Below, in pieces: positions 1 through 10,514 of a DNA stretch of 64,000 bases. Numbering within the stretch: the first letter of the stretch is position 1; every line of letters starts with the position of its first letter. Below the pieces are notes generated by a model. The model made no database searches and had not been told where the DNA came from. It saw nothing but the letters and a program-made list of their open reading frames with translations. The DNA comes from Lotus japonicus (lineage: Eukaryota; Streptophyta; Magnoliopsida; Fabales; Fabaceae), in NCBI RefSeq assembly GCF_012489685.1, contig NC_080044.1, positions 48,360,964 through 48,424,963 of the forward strand. The letters are read 5' to 3'. A program made the translations under genes and the position numbers.

Positions 1-102
1 GACAATCCCCGTGGTCGGTACTCGATCGAGACCATCACCGGAGTTCAGTCATTTCTCCTCAATTTTACTAGAATAGTCTGATCAATCATTAATACATACT
101 AA

Positions 103-325
103 GGGTCCACCTAATATGCACCACTTTTTAGTGGTGTAACTTTGCACCACTATGTTAATTGACCATTTTACCCCTGTTCAAAAAATTAATCCCATCAAAA
201 TCCACCCGGTAATACCAATATTTTTTTCTTTTTATAAAATAATTTTTTTAACAGGGGTAAAATGAACAATTGGTATAGTGGTGCAAGGTTGCACTACTAA
301 AAAGTGGTGCATATTAGGTGGCACC
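103..325. mobile_element. MITE with long terminal inverted repeats (Mutator-like)
   Basis: A 223-bp element whose two ends are inverted copies of each other over about 85 bp, with only scattered mismatches. The shared outer block reads CCACCTAATATGCACCACTT. The flanking 9-mers ACATACTAA (94-102) and TAATACTAA (326-334) agree at 7 of 9 positions and look like a decayed 9-bp target duplication. Long TIRs with a 9-bp duplication fit the Mutator superfamily. There is no coding capacity. Positions 1-102 and 326-567 around it show nothing recognisable. Confidence 0.7.
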
Positions 326-570
326 TAATACTAAACCCGAGCCTATATTTGAAAACTCTAAACCCGAACGCGATCCAAACCCAATCAATGCAGGTTCCCA
401 CAAGCTTGTGTTAAATTGTCATGTGGACGTTTTCACATATATACTGCAGGCAGCACCGTAAGTTACATACAGAACAATAGCAGCATAAACAACTTGAATT
501 TGAATTTGCCTTGTCCAATGAGTTTCTCTTTCCCTAATTAAGAAAAATTGTTGTTTCATTACTTTCATAA

Positions 571-2022
571 GAGCAACTCCAACGCTGGTTTCTTAACCCA
601 GCTGGAGTTGCTAAAAAACCGTTTCTTATTTTTTGCAGCATTGGAGCATGTCTAGTTGGCAGTTTTGGTTTCTTAGCAACAGTGCAGAGTTCCTTGTGGA
701 AGAAACTCTGCTTTTTGGTTTCTTAGATTAAAAAAATGATATTTTCTCTCACTTGCTTCAACTGAATTCAGAGGGAAAGAAACAGAATGAAGGAACATCA
801 ACACATCAACACAGTTCTTGTTCTTAAACCAGAATTTCAGAAATTTTATTCAACAATAAAATAATTAAAAAATTATAATGAAATGTTCAGAAGAAAGAAG
901 ATGAACAAATTTATTTACAAAAGATGAGTTTTTTTACATGGAAAAAAGATAAAAAAAAATATGATCTTGACTGTGTGGAAGAACAAGAGCTCCGATCCGA
1001 TCGTTTTTGCTCCGATCTGGAAGGGAAATGAGAGAAATTCAATAGAAGAGTAAAGAAACTGATGAAAATCTACAAAATCAACATAAACTTACCTCAAATC
1101 GGCTTGCATGTGTCAAGAGGGGCGGTGGAGGCTGCATCGTGGCCGGAGCGTGGCGTGGCAGGAAGAGACCGTGGTGGGTGAGCGAGAAAGGAGGAAGAGA
1201 GCGATCGGAAGAGGAGGAAGACAGTGAGTGGGTGAGCGAGAAATCAAATCTACTCCTTTGCAAGCTTCAAGGCTTTGAAGCTATGAAACATGGGCTGTGG
1301 GGGGCGGATCAACGCTCTATGGTGGCGGTGGTGGTTGTTTGGTGGCCGGTGGCGAGTGTGTGTGGTTGTTTGGTGGCCGGTGGTGGTGGTTTTGTGGCCG
1401 GCTGGGGACTTAGAGACGTGGACCAGAGGTGAGGGAGATGAAAAATGGAATTCAAGCAGAGAGAGGGGGAGAGAGGAAGGAGACGGCTGATCAGAGGTGA
1501 GGGAGAACTAGGGTTTCAAGTGGAAGAAGAGAGAAAAGGGAAATTTATACCCAGGTGACCGGTTCACCCGGTTTTTTGCCCGTTTGAGCCCTGGTTAACC
1601 GGCTGGAACCCGTTTTTTTACCATTTATGCATATTTTGACCGGATGGGCCGGTTTTTGTCCATATGGGCTCATCTGATCAGCCCAATTTATTTTTTTAAT
1701 TTTAGCCCAATTATTACTATTTAATTATAATATTAGAAAATTAAAAGAAAATCATTTAATTTAATTATATTATTAATTTAGTATTAAATTATAAATCTAA
1801 ATTGGGTGAAAATAAATATTATAAATTAATGTGATATGGTGGGACACATGTGGGACACTTGTAATAGTAATTTAAGAAACCATGGGTTGGAGCAAAATCT
1901 GCTTCAGTTTTTTAGGAGTTTCTTAAGTTTGATGTGGCAGTACGGACCCACAAGAATAGTGCTAAATAGTGCTGAATAGTGTGTTAAAAAACCAAATAAG
2001 AATTTTGGGGTTGGAGTTGCTC
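571..2022. mobile_element. Non-autonomous PIF/Harbinger-type element with G-rich cargo
   Basis: The element begins GAGCAACTCCAAC and ends with its exact inverse GTTGGAGTTGCTC. It is flanked by a TAA trinucleotide on both sides (568-570 and 2023-2025), the target preference of PIF/Harbinger elements. Further copies of the GGAGTTGC and GGTTTCTTA motifs lie just inside the left end. The 1.45 kb interior encodes no transposase. It holds a GC-rich, GGTGGTGG-repeated stretch at about 1120-1430 and an AT-rich right half. The interior may be captured host sequence, but I cannot identify it. Confidence 0.75.
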
Positions 2023-2272
2023 TAAGTACCATGAAAACTTCTGAAAGACCGAGACAGATTCCACGTGGAAATCTTCACAAAAGCAGAACCCCATAAGATT
2101 TCGTAACGCCTACGGAGTAAAGCGAGTAGTAACGAATAAAAAAGAAAGAAACGAAAAAGAGAGAATCCCATTTATTATGGCGCACTCGCCACATGTCTCT
2201 TCCCCTACACACTCTCTCCTTCTCTATTCATAGCAACAACAACAACAACAGCAGAAACAAGAACACGAAACA

Positions 2273-3151
2273 ATGGCTAGTGCGTGGGTGAAATCGCTAC
2301 ACTGCAAGTCAAGAGCATTTGAAGACGTGTTCCACCCCAACCCAAAATTCTCAGCTAGTTGCAGAAAAAGTGTTCAAAGCATCAAAGACATGGTCGACAT
2401 ACCCAAGCCCAAGCCCAGGCCCAAACCCAAGCCCAGAAAATCAAAGCCTACATTGGAAAAACACCCAAGTTCAAAATACCCATCAACAACAATCACAAAC
2501 CCCGATTTCCAAACAGAAACCCCCACCATAAACCGCTCACGCAGCACCACCACCACCACCGCCACCGCAACGACCTCTTCTTCCCGTGCCGTCACTGAGC
2601 TTCCCGAGGGGCATCCTTCCCGCAACGTGGTCGATATCATCTTTCACAGTAGTTGGGGCCCGAAGCAGTTCCCGGGTCGGGTCGAGATGGTGTTCAAGGT
2701 CCAGAATAGTGCGCGGACAGTTTCACGGTTTGACGAGTTTCGCGAGGCGGTGCAGGCGCGCGCGGCCGCTGAGCTCGACGGAGGGAACAATTTCGAGGAG
2801 AACGCGCGGTGTGTCGCTGACGGGAATGAAGTGATGCGGTTTCACTGTTTGGGTGCCTACGGCGGCGTTGATGGTGGATGTTCGTGGTCGTTTCCGGAGC
2901 GTAACGGGTCGGCGATCTGCACGTTTGCTGGTAGCGGCGACGCGCATGAGAGTACTGGCGGTGGAAGGGGGAGGAGGGCGATGCTGGTGTGTCGGGTCAT
3001 AGCGGGTCGGGTCTCGAAGCAGATCGGGTTTCTGGACTCGCTGTTGGATAAGCGAGTCGGGTTTGACTCAGTGAGTGGTGACAACGGCGAGTTGTTTGTT
3101 TTTGACCCGCGTGCGGTATTGCCCTGTTTTCTTATTGTTTACAGGTTGTAA
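2273..3151 (+). CDS. Plant-specific protein with PARP-like fold, 292 aa
   Basis: An intact, intronless 292-codon ORF. Residues 1-45 are a conserved-looking N-terminus (MASAWVKSLHCKSRAFEDVF). Residues 46-110 are low-complexity Pro/Lys repeats followed by Thr/Ser-rich sequence. From about residue 112 comes a globular domain with LPEGHPSRNVVDIIFHSSW, MRFHCLGAYG and the end motif FDPRAVLPCFLIVYRL. This pattern matches, from memory, a plant family related to PARP catalytic-fold proteins and to the C-terminal half of some C2H2 zinc-finger proteins. I see no classical H-Y-E catalytic triad, so ADP-ribosyltransferase activity is doubtful. The start follows a CAA-repeat leader, and no better upstream ATG is in frame. 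A CACGTGG box lies near 2062. GC content rises sharply within the ORF. Function is unknown. Confidence 0.72.
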   Translation: MASAWVKSLHCKSRAFEDVFHPNPKFSASCRKSVQSIKDMVDIPKPKPRPKPKPRKSKPTLEKHPSSKYPSTTITNPDFQTETPTINRSRSTTTTTATATTSSSRAVTELPEGHPSRNVVDIIFHSSWGPKQFPGRVEMVFKVQNSARTVSRFDEFREAVQARAAAELDGGNNFEENARCVADGNEVMRFHCLGAYGGVDGGCSWSFPERNGSAICTFAGSGDAHESTGGGRGRRAMLVCRVIAGRVSKQIGFLDSLLDKRVGFDSVSGDNGELFVFDPRAVLPCFLIVYRL

Positions 3152-3425
3152 AAAAATGGAAAGTGTTTTTTTTTTTAATATTTTTTTTTACGTTTCTCTA
3201 ATTTTTTTGAAACTTCTGATTTATTTTTCGTTGGAGTTTTTTGTGGCACATATGAGCATGCATTTATCTACGCAATTTTTTCAGCTTTTGTTAACACTTA
3301 AAATGTCTTATGTAATGTAATTATGATGAAAATTGAGTTGATAAATGCTCGCTTGAAATTCTCTATTTTTCATTAGTTTGCTTGGTTGCCTGTTTCATTT
3401 TCAGAGCAGTTGAGGATGTAATATA

Positions 3426-4531
3426 TATTAGAAATCGGGAGGCCTATATATTAGAAATTGGGAGGCCTATACACAACCACAAAAGCTAGCTCAAGAGTTG
3501 AGGTTTACACAACCCTTATAAAGGCTATCTATGCTCTATCTCTAGTCAATGTGGGACTTCTAACACACCCCCTCACGTCCAGGACTGAACAACCTGGAAC
3601 GTGGGATCAACAACAACGGGTGCCCCATATACGGGAGGCCTCCACAACAAACAACAAATGGATCTGGGATAGGCTCTGATACCATATTAGAAATTGGGAG
3701 GCCTATACTCAACTACAAAAGCTAGCTCAAGAGTTAAGGTTTGCACTACCCTTATAAAGGCTATCTATGCTCTATCTCTAGCCAATGTCCCTTACGTCCA
3801 GGATTGAACAGACTGGAACGTGGGATCAACAACGGGTGGCCCAAATATGGGTGGTCTCCACAACAAATGGATCTAGGATAGACTCTGATACCATATTAGA
3901 AATCGGGAGGCCTATACTCAACCCCAAAAGCTAGCTCAAGAGTTGAGGTTTGCACGAGAGCATATTAGAAATTGGGAGGCCTATACTCAACCACAAATGC
4001 TAGCTCAAGAGTTGAGGTTTGCACTACCCTTATAAAGCTTATCTTGGCTCTATCTCTAGCCAATGTGGGACTTCTAACACACCCCCTCACGTCCAGGATT
4101 GAACAGACTGGAACGTGGGATCAACAACGGGTGGCCCAAATATGGGTGGTCTCCACAACAAATGGATCTAGGATAGTCTCTGATACCATATTAGAAATCG
4201 GGAGGCCTATACTCAACCCCAAAAGCTAGCTCAAGAGTTGAGGTTTGCACTACCCTTATAAAGCTTATCTTGGCTCTATCTCTAGCCAATGTGGGACTTC
4301 TAACACACCCCCTTACGTCCAGGATTGAACAGACTGGAACGTGGGATCAACAACGGGTGGCCCAAATATGGGTGGTCTCCACAACAAATGGATCTAGGAT
4401 AGGCTCTGATACCATATTAGAAATCGGGAGGCCTATACTCAACCCCAAAAGCTAGCTCAAGAGTTGAGGTTTGCACTACCCTTATAAAGCTTATCTTGGC
4501 TCTATCTCTAGCCAATGTGGGACTTCTAACA
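3426..4531 (-). mobile_element. Multimeric TRIM retrotransposon (tandem LTR-internal units)
   Basis: On the minus strand the unit is a 117-bp LTR starting TGTTAGAAGTCCCACATTGG and ending TTCTAATA. A primer-binding site, TGGTATCAGAGCC (initiator tRNA-Met type), follows directly, then about 108 bp of non-coding interior and a purine tract, GAGGGGGTG, before the next LTR. Full LTRs lie at 3449-3565, 3963-4079, 4189-4305 and 4415-4531. Partial ones lie at 3426-3448, 3685-3788 and 3894-3956. The whole array is bounded by ATATA duplications at 3421-3425 and 4532-4536, so it behaves as one insertion. It has no coding capacity, as expected for a TRIM. The two truncated LTRs record internal deletions. 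Confidence 0.88.
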
Positions 4532-5412
4532 ATATAGAGTGTAAATCAAATGTCTCCTTTTGTCTCTCACAAGTCACATAAACAGTAACATTATTGTTTA
4601 AGTATCCACATCAATGATACCAATCTCTCTCAAAAGATTTTGAGATCACATTTAATTGATAAACCTATTTTAATAAATTATTTTCCATATATACCGCTTA
4701 ATGATCAAAATCTGTATGAATATTTTTCTTTGAGACGTTGTTGTTGACTATTATTTAATATGATGAAATAGATTAAAATTTTCGTATTGAGTCTTCCTCT
4801 ATTTTTTAAAACTACAGTTCAAAATCATTATGATGTCTCTTTCGTGCAAAATGATACAAAAGAGGATCAGTGAAAAGGAGGATTTATTGAAAGTTAGGAT
4901 TAATAGGGAGAAAAGGTCACGCTCTCTACCACTAGAAGGTGAAAATTTGGGTACACCATTAAGGGAAGTATAGCGCAAGTCACGCAATCTTTTCAAAACA
5001 TGTCTTAACCTTTGCTTGCCTGATAATGAAATACATGATGTTGAAAAATTAACTAACTACAACAAAGAGCTTTTGTCTCTCTGGCTAAGCTAGCTAGCAC
5101 TGCTATTTGTAAGTAGTTTGCGACGTTTCTTTTACTCATGTTCTATCTTTTTTTTGTTGTCCATTTGCATTGATGCAAACTTTAATCACACACGGCCTAA
5201 GCTGCAAGACTACATTAGTTCTAGTTTTTTTTGGTCAATGCATTAGTTCTAGTTTAAACAGCCAAAAAATGTGTCGCAAGCCCAACTTCACCAATTTTAT
5301 TATTGTTAGAGAATAAAAGTTATGAAGTTTTTTTTGTGAAACTAAATTCAATTCATGCCATATTTTACGAGGATTAAAATCGGGAATATAGGTTGAAAAA
5401 AAAATCAGGAAT
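4532..5412. other. AT-rich intergenic DNA, nothing recognised
   Basis: About 880 bp of AT-rich sequence between the TRIM array and the next transposon. Only short chance ORFs occur. I see no repeats, exons or RNA genes. Confidence 0.6.
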
Positions 5413-5421
5413 ATATAATAA

Positions 5422-6264
5422 GGGGTTGTCTAAATGACCCTTGATAAAAATTGGGTTAAATCACCCTTGATGAGTTGTCCCAATAATATGATAACATGTG
5501 TTTTTATAAATTCCAACTCATTTCATTATTCTTTTTATTTTATATTTTCATAACATTCATTTAATTAAATAATCTATTTGCAAAATAAACCAATGAATTA
5601 ACATAATAACACATAACTCCTTCTAAAAAAACCCTCAGAACCCTTACGACATTTTGGAAGCTATCCAAGCTCTGTCATTTTTTTCCGACCTGCCATAGCC
5701 GCAACACTAAATGGTTTAAGAATTAAGAATATAAGAATAATTGTCATGGATGGAACATTGGAACAACAATTAAATCAATTTTTTTAAGTTTGATAAAATA
5801 ATAAACTTCAATTTGGTTATTCCTGCGAATTGTCATCTGATCATGATCACAGCCTTGCAATTGTTCAGGCAGTACTCCATCAATAATTGAATCTGGTATC
5901 AATCCTTGTTGCTTAAGTTTTGCATACGAGATTAATCCCAACAAGACCTCATTGATTGTCTTCGCCAGATCTCGCGAATGCTTCACCAAGAGGCCAAGAA
6001 CAAGAACTAATAAAATAGGTTGAGAAAACGTGGAAGAATGGGGTATTGGGGTTCTCAATTGATTCTTTTGGGAAAAGGAGTTATGTGTTATTATTCTAAT
6101 TGATTGGTTTATTATGTAAATAAGTTATTTAATAAAATGAATATTATGATAATATAAAATAAAAAATGAGCAGGAATTTAAAAAACACATGTTACAATAT
6201 TAGTGGAACACCTCATCAAAGGGTGATTTAAACCAATTTTTATCAAGGTCATTTAGACAACCCC
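5422..6264. mobile_element. Mutator-type element with ~190-bp TIRs and 9-bp TSD
   Basis: An 843-bp element whose first ~190 bp (from GGGGTTGTCTAAATGACC) reappear inverted at its right end (about 6075-6264). It is bounded by a perfect 9-bp duplication, ATATAATAA, at 5413-5421 and 6265-6273. Long TIRs plus a 9-bp duplication define a Mutator-superfamily element. It carries no transposase. The unique ~430-bp centre differs in composition from the AT-rich arms and contains a minus-strand ORF described separately, so this could be a small Pack-MULE. Confidence 0.88.
5744..6058 (-). CDS. Unidentified 104-aa ORF inside Mutator-type element
   Basis: A minus-strand ORF confined to the unique centre of the 5422-6264 element. 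The middle (about residues 40-75, around SYAKLKQQGLIPDSIID) looks like real protein sequence rather than random translation. I do not recognise the family. Its position between long TIRs suggests a host gene fragment picked up by a Pack-MULE-like element. Expression or function cannot be judged, and it may be a chance ORF. Confidence 0.3.
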   Translation of the reverse strand: MRTPIPHSSTFSQPILLVLVLGLLVKHSRDLAKTINEVLLGLISYAKLKQQGLIPDSIIDGVLPEQLQGCDHDQMTIRRNNQIEVYYFIKLKKIDLIVVPMFHP

Positions 6265-6573
6265 ATATAATAAAGGGATTCCTAAGTTGATAGGCTTGAG
6301 ACATTCTAGAAAAACTAGCACCCTTAAAGAATAAAAGACCATAAAGTAGCTCGTTTTCTCACAGCTAGATACTTGTATTGAACCCTGCTGATAAAAACAT
6401 GTAACTTGGTATAATAAAGAGCTCAATAAGGCTCACAGTGGGTGATCCAACTATAAAAGACCTATGTGGGCCTCTGAGATTAAGGGGGAGCATAAGGCTA
6501 AACAATAGTGAACTATGAGGCTCATCAAGAACAAACAACTAATAGGAAAAAAATCATAACATACATATATTTT

Positions 6574-6615
6574 GGGAATTAGATTTCCCACCCCATCATT
6601 TAGAATTGTCACCCC
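6574..6615. repeat. Left terminal inverted repeat of the giant MULE
   Basis: A 42-bp TIR beginning GGGAATTAGATTT and containing CACCCCATCATTTAGAATTG. The target duplication ATATATTTT abuts it at 6565-6573. A TTCGGAT motif follows about 100 bp further in, at 6712-6718. Confidence 0.93.
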
Positions 6616-6938
6616 AGCCTTTTTAAAAAAATGCCGGGACTACCCTCCGGGACTTAAACCTCTACACCAGTCCAGTTGTTGATGTTTTGGACTCCATCCG
6701 AGAGTTATACGTTCGGATGCGTTAATTACAGTTAAAATAACATGACTTTAGTCCAATTGCAGTAAAAATAACATGACTTTAAAATTGAAAAGTTACATAA
6801 TCCAATTTAAACAAAATTACAATACATAATCCAAGTAAGCATTTGAAAAGTGAAGCAAAATAACAATACATAATCGAAGTTAAGCATTTCAAAAGTTACA
6901 CAAATAGTCCTTAATATAGAATTAGTAAAGAACTAATA

Positions 6939-7787
6939 TTAATCTTTTGTTATGTTTGTGAAGCTTCCAGGGGGAGGTGCACTGCCCTTTGGAAATACCT
7001 GTATATTAACATAAATGAATAATTGATATTGAGAACACATGTGTGAAAATATTCAAATGCTTTATTGTAGATGTGGAAAATGATTCTCATACCTTGACTA
7101 CGTTGGACAATGTTATATTCAGATAATAAGTAGACTTTCTAGGAGAGAACACAGCGACCTGAAAGCAAAGTGAAGAAACGATGTGATGTCCAAGTTGTCC
7201 AAATTAAGAAGCATAAAAATGTTAAAGTTGCCTATAGATTAACCTTTTGGAGAAGCAGAACAGATCCAACAATTATGTCTTTCACAAATACGCTTTCAGT
7301 GAAGACCTTGTGATGGATACTAGCACCAACAGTACCCGTAGGGTCCTTAATCTCAATCTCAGATGTCATGAGAGAAACATGAAGATAACATTTCATTAAA
7401 ATATAAGGAGGAAGAAGGAAATACCTTGAGGGTAGCTGTTGCATCTCCAAACCCATTGGGAGTGCAGGATTTGATAACAGCGAGGACGTGATCTACTCTT
7501 TCATGATGGTAAGTGATTGCGCCCAGTGGAGTGGCAGATCCGCCTGATTGCAGGGTTGAAAGCCAAGAATTGGATTGGAAATCGGGATCGGTGTCGTGGT
7601 CGTCTTGGAGGACTTGCCTGACGAATTGTTGGGTTGAAATGTTGGGTTTGTCGTCGTTGGATCTGCGGTGAATCATGGCGGCCTGGACGGCGCCAGCGGG
7701 GCCGGGAATGAGAGGACGAGAGCTGGAGGAAAGGTTGTCTTGGCGTTTGCAAGGGAGGATGAAGGTTGATGGTGGATCTTGTTCCAT
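6939..7787 (-). CDS. HROB-like OB-fold protein, four exons, captured in the MULE (196 aa)
   Basis: Exons on the minus strand are 7787-7425, 7345-7244, 7158-7093 and 6998-6939. All introns are phase 0 with GT/AG ends. The product is 196 residues with no stop or frameshift. Landmarks are LIPGPAGAVQAAM near residue 26, a Gly/Thr-rich OB-fold core with KDPTGTVGASIHHKVF at the exon 1/2 junction, SVLLLQK, then VAVFSPRKSTYYLNITLSN and a Pro-rich tail. I recognise this as the conserved region of HROB (C17orf53/MCM8IP, DUF4539), which recruits the MCM8-MCM9 helicase during homologous recombination. The protein is shorter than full-length family members, and an in-frame stop precedes the chosen ATG. 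It lies about 320 bp inside the left TIR. Retained introns mean DNA-level capture. Confidence 0.8.
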
Positions 7788-8353
7788 TTCTTATGGTTAT
7801 TTCCTGCAACAAGGGAATAAGGAAAGTAATGTAATGGTGTAGGATGTCTTTGGTGCATAGGGGACTAATATAGGAAGTAAAGGGATTTATGGTGTAGGAT
7901 GGATGAGTAATGGGGCTGGTGGTGGGGTTGGCGGTGAAGAGCAATGGTGGTCAGAGTTGGTTGTGTGATAGGCAGTGATGGTGGTTGAGAGTGTAATTGG
8001 GAAATATGCCTTTGGTTTGGTCTTAACTTACTGCATTCTGCTGCATCTGGTAAGAGTGATCCAGGACTATAAGTTTCGGATCTCTCCAGGACTAGAAGGT
8101 TCGGACTGGTTGATAATTAAATTTGCCACCCCCTTTTTAAGATGTCCGAGAGTTGTTGAACTGGATTAATATGAAACTTCAAGATTCGGATCTCTCAAAC
8201 CAGATACTGTCACAAAGACAGAAACACGAAAATGCAGAGACAATAATATGGGACAAACAGACATGGTTACAATACTGGAGCATTGCTTTAATACATGTAG
8301 GAAAATATTCAAATGTCAAATCTAATACAACATTACAAACATGAATCATAATA
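7788..8353. other. MULE internal spacer with TTCGGAT motifs
   Basis: A non-coding stretch between the HROB-like gene and the 3' end of the transposase gene. TTCGGAT occurs at 8075-8081 and 8185-8191, each followed by CTCTC. A GCCACCCCCTTTTTAAGA stretch near 8127 faintly resembles the inner TIR sequence, possibly an old internal terminus. Confidence 0.45.
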
Positions 8354-9899
8354 TCAATCTTTTGTTATGTCTATGTAATCATTCTTGCTAGGAACATGAC
8401 GACCAATCCAAACAGTGTGTTCAGCCATAAATCTTTCCAAACGCTCTTCATATGGTCTACACCATTCGGACTCGGGTTCTACAACGTTGAATTCCCATTG
8501 GAGAGCAATTGGCGGCATAGGATGTCCAGACACCAACTTCAGCTACATTTAAGAGTATAACACTAAAATTAGATATAATTCAAACATAAATTGTTTCACG
8601 TGACAAGAGAGTGTATTAATAAAAAAGTAGAGTATTTAATAGAGGATATACCTGTACAAAGTGATTGGTCATATGACCAACAGCCACGACAGGATGTTCT
8701 AACGGTGGAGCGCTTCCTCTCATCGGAAGGTATGTGTAACTAGATTTTAACGAGATGGAGATGAAAACCACCCGAAACCGATTAGCAATAAGGTACCCCA
8801 TCTCCGGTAGATGCATCCATTTGTCTTCAGTGGCTCTACCCTCAGGAGGGAGAGTGAGACGAAGGTGCATGGCCTGTACCACATCATAACCCCACATGCA
8901 TGTATAATGTTTCTCATAGAATGTGAGTTCTGCAATCAGCTCTTCCCTAACCCAAGGCAAACCGTCCTGACCGTTCTCAAGGCCCAGCAATGTAGCGACG
9001 GCTCTGTATCCACAATTACCATCCCCGACAACATCTATCACTTCATGTATATATTGCCATAAAAAAGATGGCAACTCCGGTAAGTAGATTTTGGTGGTGG
9101 CCCCGGTGGTCTTCATAGCCTTCTTGTTCTTTGACTTAGGAGCTTGTGATTTTGGAGTTGAGGACTGAATAGTTGTTATAGGAGTTTTGGTGAGCCTAGG
9201 TTTCCTCTTGCTAGCTTTCGCTTCTTGTTCTTTGGTTTGATTGTCAACATGTTCCCAATGTGAAAGGTCACGCTGGGTGGATCCTATTGATTGACCTCTA
9301 GGAGGTTTGGTTTTCCTCTCCTTGGACGATTGATTGTGCTTTATCTTCTTCACTTCAGGAGGACACAATGAACTGATTTGAGGACAATAAAGCTCTTTAA
9401 GCTTCCTTCTCAGCATACTTTGGCCTGCATCATCCAAGGTATTGAAATGAGTAATCAAGGCCTCAATCTCTGGCGGCATGCATCCACTGTTTGAGGTTTG
9501 ACTCTCCACAACAGGTACTTGTTCCCAAGAAAGTATCTTCCAGAATGGATCCACTGTTGCATACGGAATTGAAGATAAACTCTGAAGTGCACAAGCGCAA
9601 GGTAGTCCATGAGTGACTTTCATCAAGCAACCGCGTTTCTCACCATGACCCCAAAATCTGTTTTGTTCATCGTACATTAGCTGAAGGGCATGTTTAGCAA
9701 CGAATCCTCTCATATTCTTATACATTGGAGACTTGAAGCGGTGTTCTACAATGTTAATACTGCGCTCAAACGATGCTTGTATTGCATTGTGGCGTACAAT
9801 GGTCAACCTATCCACTGCTTCCCATGAATCGCACAAGTCTGTTCCCAAGCATCTTCTTCAAGCTTCCATGTGCACTTTCAGCCCTGCACACAAACATGA

Positions 9900-10060
9900 A
9901 GCTAGTCTATCAAGCCTATCAAATGAAACAAGTCTATCAAATGCATACAAAAATGAAACAAGCCTATCAAATGAAACAAGTCTATCAAATGCATACAAAA
10001 ATGAAACAAGCCTATCAAATGCATACAAAAATGAATCAATTCTATCAAATAAAGGAAGTC
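9900..10060. repeat. Minisatellite in transposase intron 3
   Basis: Tandem copies built from CTATCAAATGAAACAAG and CTATCAAATGCATACAAAA modules. They lie within the intron between exons 10514-10086 and 9883-8652 of the transposase. Repetitive ORFs here are artefacts of the repeat. Confidence 0.8.
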
Positions 10061-10514
10061 TATCAAGATTGCATGTGCGTTGTACCTGTTACTTGTTTTC
10101 GTTCCAAAAATGCTTCACTCTGGATGAACTAACCAAGTGTCATAAATGTACGATGTGAACTTTGGATGATCCTTACACATATCACACATCTCTCTCCATT
10201 CCTCCTCAAATTGTGTAGCTGTTTCCGCATACCACTTCATTCCACTTTTGCATCACTAAGGCTTTAAAATCTGTTGTGTCAACCCACAATTTGCACTTTG
10301 CCTCAACATTATTGTTTATGTGGAATAGGCATAATAAATGGATAGCCCCAGGAAAAATATTCCGAACCGCACTGAGTAAAGCCAATTCCCTATCAGTCAC
10401 AATCACTCCAGGTAATCGGGCAGGGTCAGCAAGCAGAGACTTCATGCACTCCAAGGCCCAAACATAGTCAGGTGTGCGCTCACGAGTCATGTAGCAAAAT
10501 GCAATGGAGTAAGT

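Noticed and set aside
1078..1490. Overlapping Gly/Arg/Ser-rich ORFs as small genes
   Set aside because: Low-complexity GGTGG sequence inside a PIF/Harbinger element, with no recognisable domain.
3670..4414. TGGTATCAGAGC-like sequences as tRNA genes
   Set aside because: They are primer-binding sites complementary to tRNA-Met, 13-15 bp long, with no tRNA fold around them.
3458..4455. Three repeated ORFs of 61-85 codons looking like a tandem gene family
   Set aside because: They are the LTR-internal junctions of the TRIM array read on the wrong strand, and the units are non-coding.
9733..10158. Plus-strand ORFs with repeated SLSNAYKNE-like units
   Set aside because: They are translations of the intronic minisatellite, antisense to the MULE transposase.
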